A DNA stretch of 64,000 nt from Salinibacter sp. 10B (GTDB lineage Bacteria > Bacteroidota > Rhodothermia > Rhodothermales > Salinibacteraceae): NCBI RefSeq assembly GCF_002954405.1, contig NZ_MQWC01000004.1:4010613-4074612 (forward strand), read 5' to 3'. Below are positions 1 through 10,937 of this stretch, piece by piece. Numbering within the stretch: position 1 is the stretch's first letter; every line of letters begins with the position of its first letter. A program made the translations under genes and the position numbers. A model generated the notes under the pieces. That model did no database searches and was not told the DNA's origin. It saw only the letters and a program-made list of their open reading frames with translations.

Positions 1-740
1 TTCCGGTGTTTGAGGCATTGGCCGATCGAGGAGCGGCGGCGGAGCGGCGAGACGTCATGCTGCTGCCGGGCATCGGGTTCGATGTGGTGCCGACCGATTG
101 TCTGGCGCGCTCGTTGGCTGAGGAGGGGGGCTCGGCGACGACGCTCGAATTGGCCGTCTATGGGTCGGGGGGAATTTCTAAAGGCACTCTCAAGTCTGTG
201 ATCGAGCACGCGGACGTTGGCGGGCGCGTGCGACGACAAGGAGCGCTCGTCGAGGTGCCCCTTGGGTGGAGTACGCGCACAGTCGATTTTGGGGACCGGA
301 CCCGCACGGTGGTGTCGATCCCCTGGGGAGACCTCGTAACGGCTCATCACAGTACCGGCATTCCGAATATAACGGTGTATGTGGCGCTGCCGCCGATCGG
401 GCGTCTGGCCTTTCGGATGGGCGAGTATCTAAAAGGACTGCTGGGGTGGCCTCCATTGAAGACGCTTCTGCAGCGGGGCGTGGATCGGTGGATGGACAAT
501 CCCTCTTCGGAGGCGCGCCGGAACGGGCGCACTCGCGTGTGGGCGTCCGTTCGGGAGGACACCGGCGAGCGTCGGACTGCTCGTCTTACAGGGCCGGAGG
601 CCTATACCTTTACGGCGCGGACCGCCGTGGAGGCGGCGGGGCGCGTCATGGAGGGCACAGCGCCGCCGGGCTTTCAAACGCCGTCGACGGCATTTGGGGC
701 GTCGTTCGTGGCCGACATAGAAGGTGTGGAGTGGGAATAG
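1..740 (+). CDS. Saccharopine dehydrogenase-like (trans-acting enoyl reductase type) oxidoreductase, 5'-truncated
   Basis: The reading frame is open from the left edge, so the N-terminus, including the expected NAD(P)-binding Rossmann motif, lies outside the window. The visible ~245 residues contain LPGIGFDVVPTDCLA, typical of the middle of saccharopine-dehydrogenase/enoyl-reductase family proteins, then SGGISKGTLKSVIEH, also seen in that family. The C-terminal part ends in a compact domain with no membrane segment. Members are cytosolic NAD(P)-dependent reductases, often of lipid or amino-acid metabolism; the substrate here cannot be told. The next gene converges from the minus strand 127 bases away. 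Confidence 0.75.
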   Translation, partial: PVFEALADRGAAAERRDVMLLPGIGFDVVPTDCLARSLAEEGGSATTLELAVYGSGGISKGTLKSVIEHADVGGRVRRQGALVEVPLGWSTRTVDFGDRTRTVVSIPWGDLVTAHHSTGIPNITVYVALPPIGRLAFRMGEYLKGLLGWPPLKTLLQRGVDRWMDNPSSEARRNGRTRVWASVREDTGERRTARLTGPEAYTFTARTAVEAAGRVMEGTAPPGFQTPSTAFGASFVADIEGVEWE

Positions 741-867
741 GGGATGTCGTGTCGACCGACTTGTGCATGGGCCAGCGTACCTGTATTCCCTTCGTCTGGG
801 TCCGTGCTTCGGATCGCACGAGTCTCGTGTGGTGGAGCGACTCTGCACCCATGGGGGCCGTTGGTCG

Positions 868-1299
868 TCAGGCCAGCAGCCGATCGTACGCCACCTTGAT
901 GCATCGATTGCGGACGTAGGGGAAGCCCGCCTCCGCGGCCAGCGTCTCTGCGGCCGAGCTTGATACCCCCAACTGGGTCCAAATTACCGGCTTTTTCCCG
1001 GTTTGGTGAGACCGGTCGACGGCCGTCTGCACCATGTCCGCCGTGTGCTGCGGGGCCCGGAAAATGTCGACAATGTCGATCTGAACGTCGTCAGGAATGC
1101 TGGGAAGGTCCGGATAGCAGGACTCGCCGAGTATCTCGTCGTAGTTGGGGTTCACCGGCACGATGCGGTAGCCCCGCTCCTGCATGTAGCGGGCAATCTT
1201 GTGACTGGTACGCATCGGCTGGGCCGAGCATCCCACGACGGCGATGGTTTCGGAGGACTCGAGGACGGAGCGAAGGTCAGGGGACTGAACGTCAGGCAT
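868..1299 (-). CDS. CoA-binding domain protein (YccU-like)
   Basis: This 143-residue cytosolic protein is a single CoA_binding (Rossmann-like) domain. The N-terminal strand-loop IAVVGCSAQPMRTSHKIARY fits the nucleotide-binding loop of the family, followed by the typical GYRIVPVNPNYDEILG and a VDIFRAP segment. Length matches stand-alone YccU-type proteins (about 130-145 residues). Such proteins bind CoA in vitro, but their physiological role is unknown. It is transcribed away from leuS across a 406-base divergent gap. Family call is firm; function is open. Confidence 0.85.
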   Translation of the reverse strand: MPDVQSPDLRSVLESSETIAVVGCSAQPMRTSHKIARYMQERGYRIVPVNPNYDEILGESCYPDLPSIPDDVQIDIVDIFRAPQHTADMVQTAVDRSHQTGKKPVIWTQLGVSSSAAETLAAEAGFPYVRNRCIKVAYDRLLA

Positions 1300-1705
1300 T
1301 GGAGGGAGGGGAGGAATCGTTACGATGTTCGGCGAGAAACGGGACGGCCGTGTGCTCCGTCTCCGAAACAGATGGATGGGTCAAGAGCATGAGGATTTCT
1401 GCACGTCTCTACGTTTCCGTGCTGTTGGTAGAGCGGCGGAATGCGAATCTCCGTCGTGACCATGCATTTCCACAGGACGGCCGGGCGGCGGGCATAGAAC
1501 AATTGAATTTTGGGCTTGAGGGTGGAGAGCGGAGAACACGGTCGGTACCCTGTTTTTGCCCGTTTTTGGCGCTCCCTCGGGGATCCTTTCCCTGGATGAG
1601 GGACGTAAAACACGGTTGTCGTTACGCATGGAGTCCCGGAAGAGTATTCCGCGGATCCGAAAGAGACGCATCGTCCATCCCTTGAATCCCCAACGTTGCA
1701 CGCCC
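1300..1705. other. Divergent intergenic region before leuS
   Basis: This 406-base gap separates the divergent CoA-binding gene and leuS. Open frames cross it on both strands but have no recognisable product. I see no T-box, leader peptide or convincing terminator. Promoters for both genes are expected here, but none could be assigned with confidence. Confidence 0.4.
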
Positions 1706-4312
<2,607 letters not shown>

Positions 4313-4368
4313 CAGTCCGTCGGGGGCGTTCCGGTTAACGGGCACAACGGAAGGATTGCGGCGTCCGG

Positions 4369-4596
4369 TTAATTTCTACCGGTGACCAGGTCGGGCCCCG
4401 GCGCGTCGCCGTGAAGCACGTACCAGACGAGCATCGCCTTATCGGTGTCGCCGTAGGGAGAGCCGACGTCTCGGTAGGCCTCCCACGCCTGGCGGTACAG
4501 GTTCAGGGCACACTGCTGCATGGCAGGCGAGAGGTCCGACGAAGGAGGGTTTTCGTCGCCCAGGGGGAGAAGAGGAAGCTCGTTGCGGTCGGGCAT
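4369..4596 (-). CDS. Small hypothetical protein (75 aa)
   Basis: No family recognised. The frame runs from an ATG at 4596 and gives an acidic, soluble-looking protein with ALNLYRQAWEAYRDVGSPYG, a helix-like aromatic stretch, and a C-terminal MLVWYVLHGDAPGPD. Its acidic composition resembles the real proteins here rather than the Arg/Ser-rich translations of shadow frames. It converges on leuS (56 bases apart) and is divergent from bshB1 (122 bases). It may be a lineage-specific protein. Moderate support only. Confidence 0.45.
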   Translation of the reverse strand: MPDRNELPLLPLGDENPPSSDLSPAMQQCALNLYRQAWEAYRDVGSPYGDTDKAMLVWYVLHGDAPGPDLVTGRN

Positions 4597-4718
4597 GAGT
4601 GCGGAGAGCGTGTGTCAATTGATCGGAAATCGAGACGATTACGGACGGGGAACCGATCCCGGCCGGCGTCCTCATTCATTTGCCAAAACTGTTCCATCCC
4701 TCATCCTTTACCGCTTCT

Positions 4719-5486
4719 ATGTCTAATGCCCCTTCGCTTGACGTTCTTGCCTTTGCCGCTCATCCCGACGACGTAGAGCTTTGTGCAGGAGGGACGATGT
4801 GTCTGCTTGCCCAGCAGGGCTATGACGTGGGCATTGTCGACTTCACGAAGGGCCAACTCGGCTCTCGCGGCACGCCGGAGCTGCGCATGGAAGAGGCAGA
4901 GCAGGCCTCAGAAATTATCGGGCTCTCGGCCCGTGAGAATCTCGGCATGATGGACGGGGACATCCAGAACACGAGAGCGAACCAGCGGGACGTGATCGAA
5001 GTGGTGCGCCGCTACCGCCCCGACATTGTGCTCACGAATGCCCCGGAAAGTCGACATCCCGATCATGAGGATGCGGCGGAGCTGTCGACCGACGCTCTGT
5101 ACTACAGCGGCTTGAAAGAGATTGAGACGACCGGTCCAGACGGGGCCTCGCAGGATCCCTGGCGCCCGCACCACGTGCTTCACTACATGCAGGCGGTGTC
5201 GTTTGACCCGACGCTGGTGGTGGACGTGACGGACGTGTGGGATCAGCGCATCGAGGCGCTTCAGGCCTTCAAATCGCAATTCCACAATCCCGATTATGAA
5301 CCGGACGACGATGAGCCGGAGACGTTTGTGTCCAACCCGCAGTTTTTTGAGTGGGTGAAGTCTAGGGCGCGCACGTATGGGTACAAAGTAGGCGCGACCT
5401 ACGGCGAACCGTTTCTCTATCGTCAGGGGCCCTTCGGCGTGACGGATTTGCCGGCCGTGCTCAGCAAAGAAAAGGAATTCCGGTAA
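4719..5486 (+). CDS. bshB1: Bacillithiol biosynthesis deacetylase BshB1
   Basis: Zinc-dependent LmbE/PIG-L deacetylase of 255 residues, predicted to remove the acetyl group from GlcNAc-malate in bacillithiol synthesis. The metal-binding AHPDD motif is near residue 14 and the second metal site ESRHPDHEDA is central; TKGQLGSRGT and a C-terminal GEPFLYRQGPFGVTD are characteristic of BshB1. An ATG 13 codons upstream is also in frame, but MSNAPSLDVLAFAAHPDD is the natural family N-terminus. Other bsh genes are not in the window, so pathway use is inferred from the family. Confidence 0.92.
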   Translation: MSNAPSLDVLAFAAHPDDVELCAGGTMCLLAQQGYDVGIVDFTKGQLGSRGTPELRMEEAEQASEIIGLSARENLGMMDGDIQNTRANQRDVIEVVRRYRPDIVLTNAPESRHPDHEDAAELSTDALYYSGLKEIETTGPDGASQDPWRPHHVLHYMQAVSFDPTLVVDVTDVWDQRIEALQAFKSQFHNPDYEPDDDEPETFVSNPQFFEWVKSRARTYGYKVGATYGEPFLYRQGPFGVTDLPAVLSKEKEFR

Positions 5487-5827
5487 CGAGGAGAGGGAGG
5501 AAGATTGTTCTTGCCGTGTCGTTCAGGAAGGCGGAAGACCCCGGGGGCACACTCATCTCCCGAAAAGGAAGAGATTCCCGAGGCCCTTCCCGTCTGTTCG
5601 GGGAGAAATGCAATCTACAAGGACACAGAGCTCTAATCCAACTCTAGCGGGGAGGAGAGTTCTCTGGAACAAGGGCAGTTATCGGAAAGCGGTTCCGGAA
5701 GGGAAAGAAAGCCGTACAATGGGTCCGTCGTCAATTCGTTCGATGTAGAAGGAGGAAGAAGCATTTTTCTACAGGGGATTGGTAAAGGGGAGGTCCGTTG
5801 GAATCGAATTGACGAACACCCAGAAAT
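5487..5827. other. Intergenic region upstream of ftsZ paralogue
   Basis: A 341-base purine-rich stretch. I see no conserved ORF or structured RNA, and no strong terminator for bshB1. The leader of the ftsZ paralogue probably lies here, but no clear promoter or Shine-Dalgarno sequence was found before its ATG. Confidence 0.4.
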
Positions 5828-7006
5828 ATGTTTGAACGCTTCTACAATCGGACGCTTCGACGGTTTTTTGGATCACGGTTCACGGGGGACGCTCGCATTG
5901 CGGTTGTTGGAGTCGGAGGCGGCGGGGGAAACGCGGTCAACAACATGGTTGAGAACGGAATCGAGGGCGTCGATTTTATCGCAGTCAACACCGATTCTCA
6001 GGTGCTCGCCACCAACAAAGCAGACCGCTGCATCCAGGTAGGAAAAGAAGCAACAGGGGGACTGGGAGCAGGGGCACGCCCCGAGGTAGGAGTAGATGCG
6101 GTAAAAGAGAGTCGGGACGTGATTGAGCATGCCATTCAACCGTACGACATGATGTTTATCACGGCGGGCATGGGAGGAGGCACCGGGACTGGAGGGGCGC
6201 CCGTTCTGGCCTCGATTGCTCAGGAGTTGGGCATCCTCACTGTAGGCATTGTAACCCGTCCCTTCGAATGTGAGGGCCCCCGCCGCCGACGGATTGCCGA
6301 TCAGGGCATTGAGCAGCTCCGCGAGCAGGCCGACACCCTGCTCGTGATTCCCAACGAGCGTCTGTTAGACCTTGCCAATGATGGGACCAGTCTCGAAGAG
6401 GCCTTTTGGATGGCCGATGAGGTGCTCTACGATGCGACCCGAGGCATCGTGAATCTCATTACCTACGAAGGGTTGATCAATCTGGATTTTGCCGACGTCG
6501 ATCGGACCATGAGGAACGGTGGGACCGCACTTCTCGGCATCTCCACGCAGTACAACATGCGTCAGCATCGGACGCCTCGGGGAAAGGCCCAAAAGACCGA
6601 TGGAGGGCGCAACGACACTGGCGAAACCACGAGTCGCCCCGAAGAAGCGGCGGTCGAGGCCATTTCAAGCCCACTTTTTGATGGGCGATCCATTGACGGA
6701 GCGGACAAGGTATTGGTCAATGTGACCGGAGGGCCGTCGCTTGGTTTTCGAGAAGCGATGTCAGTCGTGGAGGTGATTCAGGCCGAGGCAGGGGAGAACT
6801 GTGAGGTAATCTTTGGGGCGGTCACTGATGAAAGTATCGAGGGTCAGTTTCAGGTTACGGTGATTGCCACTGGGCTCGACGAAGAGCAGACCGCCAACCA
6901 CGCCGTACGGATTCCTTCTCAGGGGATAGATCAGATCAAAATCCCCAACAGCCACATCGTTGAGAGCGAATCTGTCCCTGTTGCCGCGGAAAACGGCAGG
7001 GGATAA
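5828..7006 (+). CDS. ftsZ: FtsZ-family tubulin-like GTPase (isolated paralogue)
   Basis: FtsZ polymerises with GTP into the division ring. The 392-residue protein has the N-terminal GVGGGGGNAVN loop, the tubulin signature GGGTGTG at 116-122, and the T7 synergy loop GLINLDFADVD near 215-225, so GTP binding and hydrolysis look intact. Two features are odd. A hydrophilic insert occupies about residues 241-275, between LLGIS and AISSPLF, where FtsZ normally has only a short linker. The tail also lacks the acidic/hydrophobic C-terminal peptide that binds FtsA/ZipA. No dcw genes (ftsA, ftsQ, mur) flank it; wide non-coding gaps lie on both sides. It may be a second FtsZ with a specialised role. Confidence 0.93.
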   Translation: MFERFYNRTLRRFFGSRFTGDARIAVVGVGGGGGNAVNNMVENGIEGVDFIAVNTDSQVLATNKADRCIQVGKEATGGLGAGARPEVGVDAVKESRDVIEHAIQPYDMMFITAGMGGGTGTGGAPVLASIAQELGILTVGIVTRPFECEGPRRRRIADQGIEQLREQADTLLVIPNERLLDLANDGTSLEEAFWMADEVLYDATRGIVNLITYEGLINLDFADVDRTMRNGGTALLGISTQYNMRQHRTPRGKAQKTDGGRNDTGETTSRPEEAAVEAISSPLFDGRSIDGADKVLVNVTGGPSLGFREAMSVVEVIQAEAGENCEVIFGAVTDESIEGQFQVTVIATGLDEEQTANHAVRIPSQGIDQIKIPNSHIVESESVPVAAENGRG

Positions 7007-7495
7007 GCACCATCGGAATCATTCCTTTTTGGACGCTCGCAGACCGTCTATTCCTGTACGGAAGTGAGCTGGCACGAGGAGTCCAATCGTTCTGCCACGG
7101 GCACGTCCCGCTCCACGGGGCCACGTCTGCCCCTGGCATGTCTGCATTTCCTGATTGAACCGCCATCTTTGTGTATCGTAGCGGTTCTGGCTCTGCGTTC
7201 AGCAGGGAGAAGGCATTCGAATATCGGTCTCCTCCGGCACCGAAAGGGAGCAGTCGATCCCTGGGAGAAGTCTCGGCGCCAGGAAAACGTGGCGTTGGAA
7301 CCAGTGAAGGAGGAGGCCTGCTGCCAGGTGAATTGTCGATGTCGGGTGGCCTACTCTGCAACAAAGAGTCGGCGTGCGACTTTAGAAAAAAGTCCCGTGG
7401 TTTGATGCCGATTCATCGGGACGAATTGACACCGCAGGCGGCGGCGCGGTATATTGCCTCCCGTCATCCTTCTCGAATGGAGCAACCACATCCGT
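7007..7495. other. Intergenic region between ftsZ paralogue and efp
   Basis: A 489-base gap. Its 3' end carries the efp promoter. The rest has short open frames on both strands with no recognisable product. A G+C-rich imperfect hairpin near 7097-7136 lacks a T-tract. No known riboswitch or small RNA consensus was recognised. Confidence 0.4.
7426..7455 (+). promoter_or_regulatory. Sigma70-like promoter of efp (-35 TTGACA, -10 TATATT)
   Basis: A consensus -35 hexamer TTGACA at 7426-7431 is followed, after 18 bases, by TATATT at 7450-7455. This is about 40 bases before the efp ATG at 7496, leaving a short 5' leader. Because efp, accB and accC run in the same direction, it could drive all three. 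Confidence 0.65.
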
Positions 7496-8080
7496 ATGGC
7501 GGATACGAGTGATTTCCGAAACGGCATGACCTTTATCTGGAAAGACGATCTCTGGGAGATCGTCGATTTCCTGCACGTGAAGCCCGGCAAGGGCGGGGCA
7601 TTCGTGCGCACCACCCTTAAGAATGTGAAGGACGGCCATGAGGTGGAGGAGACCTTCCGGGCCGGAGCCAAGGTCGACGAGGTACGCATCGAGCGGCGCC
7701 CGCACCAGTACCTCTATGAGGACGATTACGGCCTTCACTTCATGAATACCGAGAACTACGAGCAGTTCTCCATGCCCCCCGAACAGGTCGAGGGACGCGA
7801 GTACCTAAAGGAGGGCGGTGACGTCGACATTCTGTTTCGGACGGATACGGAAAAGCCGCTCCGCACCGAAGTGCCGATGAAGGTGGAGTTGGAGGTAGTC
7901 GACACGACGCCGGGGGTCAAGGGCGACACTGCACAAGGGGGCGACAAGCCGGCAACGCTCCAGAGCGGAGCCACCGTGGACGTGCCTCTCTTTATTAACG
8001 AGGGAGATGTTGTGCGCGTCAACACGAAGACGGGGGAGTATGAGACCCGGGTCTCGGAAGCGGAGGGGCCGACCGTGTGA
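7496..8080 (+). CDS. efp: Translation elongation factor P
   Basis: EF-P relieves ribosome stalling at polyproline. The 194-residue length is a little above the usual ~188. The KOW-like N-terminal domain contains KPGKGGAF with Lys32 at the loop tip that is modified in many bacteria; the OB domains end in the typical [17 protein letters not shown]. An in-frame upstream ATG exists, but [11 protein letters not shown] is the family start and sits just after the promoter. A short Asp/Gln-rich insert ([16 protein letters not shown]) fits halophilic composition. accB starts 58 bases downstream, the common efp-accB-accC arrangement. Confidence 0.95.
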   Translation: MADTSDFRNGMTFIWKDDLWEIVDFLHVKPGKGGAFVRTTLKNVKDGHEVEETFRAGAKVDEVRIERRPHQYLYEDDYGLHFMNTENYEQFSMPPEQVEGREYLKEGGDVDILFRTDTEKPLRTEVPMKVELEVVDTTPGVKGDTAQGGDKPATLQSGATVDVPLFINEGDVVRVNTKTGEYETRVSEAEGPTV

Positions 8081-8138
8081 CACTGTTCGTTCAGAAGGAT
8101 GCGTGCCCGCAGGTTTTTTCGCAGACATCCACCAGACG

Positions 8139-8795
8139 ATGAAGCTCTCGAAGATTCAGGAACTGCTGCGACTCGTTGCCGAAAGCGGCGTGTCGGAGGT
8201 TGAGATTGAAGAAGACGATTTTAAGCTCACCATCCGGCAGAACAGCCCGCAGGTGCTCATGCAACCAGCCGCCTATCCGGCCCAGCAGGGATACGGGGCC
8301 CCGCAGCACATGCAGCCCCAGGCGCCGCCCCAGCAGGCCCCTGCCCCTCCCCAGCAGCCAGCACCGCAGCCGCAGGCGCCTCAACAGCAGGCAGCCTCCG
8401 CGGGGGGACAGGCACAACAGCAGGCCCCGGCCGGAGGAGGACAGCAGGCGGCTGCTGGAAGTGCCGAACCGGAGGGCACCTCGTCCGCCGCATCGGCACA
8501 GGAGACGGCCGAAAACGGCACGGCCGAAGCGGATACGGACACGGCCGCCGAAGAGCATGTCGTGAAGGCGCCCATCGTGGGCACGTTCTACCGCGCACCG
8601 TCTCCTGACTCTGATCCGTTCGTGGACGTGGGGGATACCGTTTCTGAGGGCGACGTCCTCTGCATCATCGAGGCAATGAAGTTGATGAACGAGATTGAGT
8701 GCGAGACGTCAGGCACCATTCAGGAGATCCTGGTGGAGGACGCCGAGCCCGTCGAATTCGATCAGCCGCTCTTTGTGATCGAAGAAGAATCGTAA
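8139..8795 (+). CDS. accB: Biotin carboxyl carrier protein of acetyl-CoA carboxylase
   Basis: AccB carries CO2 on biotin between biotin carboxylase and carboxyltransferase in malonyl-CoA synthesis. The 218 residues start with the conserved [17 protein letters not shown] helix. A very long Pro/Gln/Ala linker (about 42-125, PQQ repeats) follows, then the biotinyl domain (about 140-218). Biotin attaches to Lys181 in the [10 protein letters not shown] motif. The linker is longer than in E. coli AccB (156 residues in total). The frame extends upstream into efp, but the ATG at 8139 gives the conserved N-terminus. accC follows after 179 bases. Confidence 0.96.
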   Translation: MKLSKIQELLRLVAESGVSEVEIEEDDFKLTIRQNSPQVLMQPAAYPAQQGYGAPQHMQPQAPPQQAPAPPQQPAPQPQAPQQQAASAGGQAQQQAPAGGGQQAAAGSAEPEGTSSAASAQETAENGTAEADTDTAAEEHVVKAPIVGTFYRAPSPDSDPFVDVGDTVSEGDVLCIIEAMKLMNEIECETSGTIQEILVEDAEPVEFDQPLFVIEEES

Positions 8796-8843
8796 CCACC
8801 GGCTGTTGCTTTTCCGGCGCCGGGGCGTGAGGAAGGCATATTC

Positions 8844-8876
8844 CGTATTGCGTGGAGTTGTGGGATACGCAATACG
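8844..8876. repeat. Intergenic hairpin (GCGTATT-type family), accB-accC gap
   Basis: Perfect 10-base arms, cgtattgcgt at 8844-8853 and acgcaatacg at 8867-8876, flank a 13-base loop. The same arm sequence recurs before guaA at 10850-10930. There is no T-tract, so it is not a simple terminator. It belongs to a small dispersed family in this window. Confidence 0.6.
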
Positions 8877-8974
8877 ACGTACGCACCGGCCCGCGTCGCA
8901 CCTTGTCTCGTTTCTCAGGACGTGCTTCAGCCGCAGACCGAGAGCCTGCCCGTCGAACCTGTTTCTGACTCCGA

Positions 8975-10336
8975 ATGAGTGACATCCGAAAAATCTTGAT
9001 TGCCAACCGCGGCGAGATTGCGCTGCGGATTATTCGCACCTGCCACGAGATGGGGATCAACACGGTCGCCGTCTACTCGACGATGGACCGAGACGCCCTG
9101 CACGTCCGCTTTGCCGATGAGGCGGTCTGCATCGGCCCCCCTGCCTCGGCCGATAGTTACCTGCGGCCCGACCGCATCATTGCGGCCGCGGAGGTGACCG
9201 GCGCTGATGCCATTCATCCCGGCTACGGCTTCCTCTCAGAAAACGCGGAGTTTAGCCAGATCTGTGCGGACAACGACATCGAGTTCATCGGCCCGAAGCC
9301 GGAAACCATGCGGCTAATGAGCAAGAAGGACGTCGCAAAGGAGACGATGGCCGAAGCGGGCGTCCCCATCGTGGAAGGGTCCGACGGTACGATCAGCGAC
9401 ATCGACGAGGCTCGGAGTCTGGCAGCTGACATTGGCTTTCCGGTGATGATTAAGGCGGCGTCGGGCGGCGGCGGTACCGGAATGCGCCTGGTGTGGGAAG
9501 AAGAGGAATTCGACAACAAGTTTAAGGGGGCGCGCTCGGAGGCCGACGCGGCCTTCGACGACCCGGAAGTCTACATCGAGAAGTTTGTCGAGAATCCACG
9601 TCACGTCGAGATCCAGCTTTTGGGGGACGGGAAGGGCAACGTTATGCACTTTGGAGAGCGCGAGTGCTCCATCCAGCGTCGTCACCAAAAGCTCGTGGAG
9701 GAGGCACCGTCGCCGATCATGGACGAGGAGCTTCGGCAGGAAATGGGCGAGGCCGCCGTCCGTGGCGCCGAAGCCGTCAACTACGAGGGCGCCGGCACGA
9801 TTGAGTTTCTCGTAGGGGCCGATCGCAATTTCTACTTCATGGAGATGAATACGCGGATTCAGGTGGAGCACCCCGTCACGGAGGAAGTGACGGACTGCGA
9901 CCTTGTAGAGTATCAGATTCGCGTGTCGATGGGGGAGACGGTGGAGCGCACGTCCGCCGAGATGGAGGGACATGCCATCGAGTGTCGAATTAATGCCGAG
10001 AACCCCTTCAAGAATTTCAGTCCGGCCCCTGGGGAAATTACGGCCTTCCACCAGCCGGGGGGGCACGGCGTACGCGTCGATACGGCGGCGTACGCGGGTT
10101 ACATGATCCCGCCCACCTACGACTCGATGATTGCAAAGCTCATCACGTACGGGAAGACCCGCGATCACGCGATTCGGAAGATGCGCCGGGCGCTCGACGA
10201 GTTCATCATTGAGGGCGTGGACACGACCATTCCGTTCCATCAGCAGCTCATGGACGATGAGCGTTTCCAGAACGGAAACTTCGACACCCGTTTCCTGGAT
10301 GACTTCGAAATGGAGCCAGCGCCCGCAGCGGCTTGA
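8975..10336 (+). CDS. accC: Biotin carboxylase subunit of acetyl-CoA carboxylase
   Basis: ATP-grasp enzyme that carboxylates biotin on AccB. The 453-residue length matches AccC (about 450). The N-terminal domain starts with [20 protein letters not shown]. The Gly-rich ATP loop is [14 protein letters not shown] (about 165-178). The catalytic region includes [20 protein letters not shown] and [14 protein letters not shown], and the C-terminal biotin-carboxylase domain ends near [14 protein letters not shown]. It contains no BCCP fusion, consistent with separate accB just upstream. Confidence 0.97.
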   Translation: MSDIRKILIANRGEIALRIIRTCHEMGINTVAVYSTMDRDALHVRFADEAVCIGPPASADSYLRPDRIIAAAEVTGADAIHPGYGFLSENAEFSQICADNDIEFIGPKPETMRLMSKKDVAKETMAEAGVPIVEGSDGTISDIDEARSLAADIGFPVMIKAASGGGGTGMRLVWEEEEFDNKFKGARSEADAAFDDPEVYIEKFVENPRHVEIQLLGDGKGNVMHFGERECSIQRRHQKLVEEAPSPIMDEELRQEMGEAAVRGAEAVNYEGAGTIEFLVGADRNFYFMEMNTRIQVEHPVTEEVTDCDLVEYQIRVSMGETVERTSAEMEGHAIECRINAENPFKNFSPAPGEITAFHQPGGHGVRVDTAAYAGYMIPPTYDSMIAKLITYGKTRDHAIRKMRRALDEFIIEGVDTTIPFHQQLMDDERFQNGNFDTRFLDDFEMEPAPAAA

Positions 10337-10356
10337 TCTCTGACTGGGATCTCACG

Positions 10357-10385
10357 TTGGGATTCCCCGCCGGGCATCGTATATT
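10357..10385 (+). promoter_or_regulatory. Sigma70-like promoter of gcvH (TTGGGA-17-TATATT)
   Basis: TTGGGA at 10357-10362 and TATATT at 10380-10385 are separated by 17 bases, 40 bases before the gcvH ATG at 10426. The gcvH gene is therefore probably transcribed on its own and not only by read-through from accC. Confidence 0.55.
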
Positions 10386-10425
10386 TTGCTGAATCGTTTT
10401 CTCAACACTTCCCTTTTCCAATCGG

Positions 10426-10800
10426 ATGGATACCCCCGACGATCTCTACTACACCGAGGACCACGAATGGCTGCAGGTCGACGACGGTACTGCCATTGTA
10501 GGCATCACTGATTTTGCTCAAAGTGAGCTCGGCGACATCGTCTTTGTCGAAATTGAGCCGGAGGGCACCGAGCTTGGGCAGGGCGAAGTCTTTGGAACTG
10601 TGGAAGCCGTAAAGACGGTTTCCGAATTGTACATGCCTGTGAGCGGCACCATTACTGCCTTCAATGACGAGCTCGAGTTGGAGCCGGAACTGGTAAACGA
10701 CGACCCCTACGGCGATGGCTGGATGGTGGAGATGGAGCTTGCCGATGAGAGCGAACTGGAGGACCTGATGGACGCCAGTGCGTACGACGAGTACATTTAA
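10426..10800 (+). CDS. gcvH: Glycine cleavage system H protein
   Basis: Lipoyl carrier that shuttles the aminomethyl group between GcvP, GcvT and Lpd. The 124 residues cover the full protein. The lipoyl-lysine is Lys63 in FGTVEAVKTVSELYMPVSG, and the N-terminal YTEDHEWLQVDDG is typical. The chain is very acidic. No gcvP or gcvT lies nearby, so the system is split. In some organisms GcvH also serves lipoate relay; nothing here tests that. Confidence 0.96.
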   Translation: MDTPDDLYYTEDHEWLQVDDGTAIVGITDFAQSELGDIVFVEIEPEGTELGQGEVFGTVEAVKTVSELYMPVSGTITAFNDELELEPELVNDDPYGDGWMVEMELADESELEDLMDASAYDEYI

Positions 10801-10849
10801 CCGGAGAGAGAAGACTCAGGCACTGGGAGAGTTGGGCTCAATGGCAGCG

Positions 10850-10930
10850 TATTGCGTGGTACGTATTGCGTAATGCGTATTCCGTAGTGTGTGAGCGTGG
10901 CCCCGAGTACGCAATACGAAATACGCAATA
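10850..10930. repeat. Long imperfect hairpin of GCGTATTGCGT units before guaA
   Basis: Left arm 10850-10871 and right arm 10909-10930 pair over 22 bases with three mismatches. Each arm holds two copies of the unit tattgcgt/acgcaata. The right arm ends 7 bases before the guaA ATG, so folding in the transcript would affect ribosome access. The unit matches the hairpin in the accB-accC gap. Confidence 0.6.
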
Positions 10931-10937
10931 GATCGAG

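Noticed and set aside
7097-7400. Possible structured RNA (riboswitch-like) before efp
   Set aside because: G+C-rich pairing is present, but none of the conserved elements of cobalamin, TPP, SAM, glycine or c-di-GMP riboswitches, tmRNA, RNase P or 6S RNA could be matched.
9314-10240. A 308-codon minus-strand open frame inside accC
   Set aside because: Antisense to conserved biotin carboxylase sequence.
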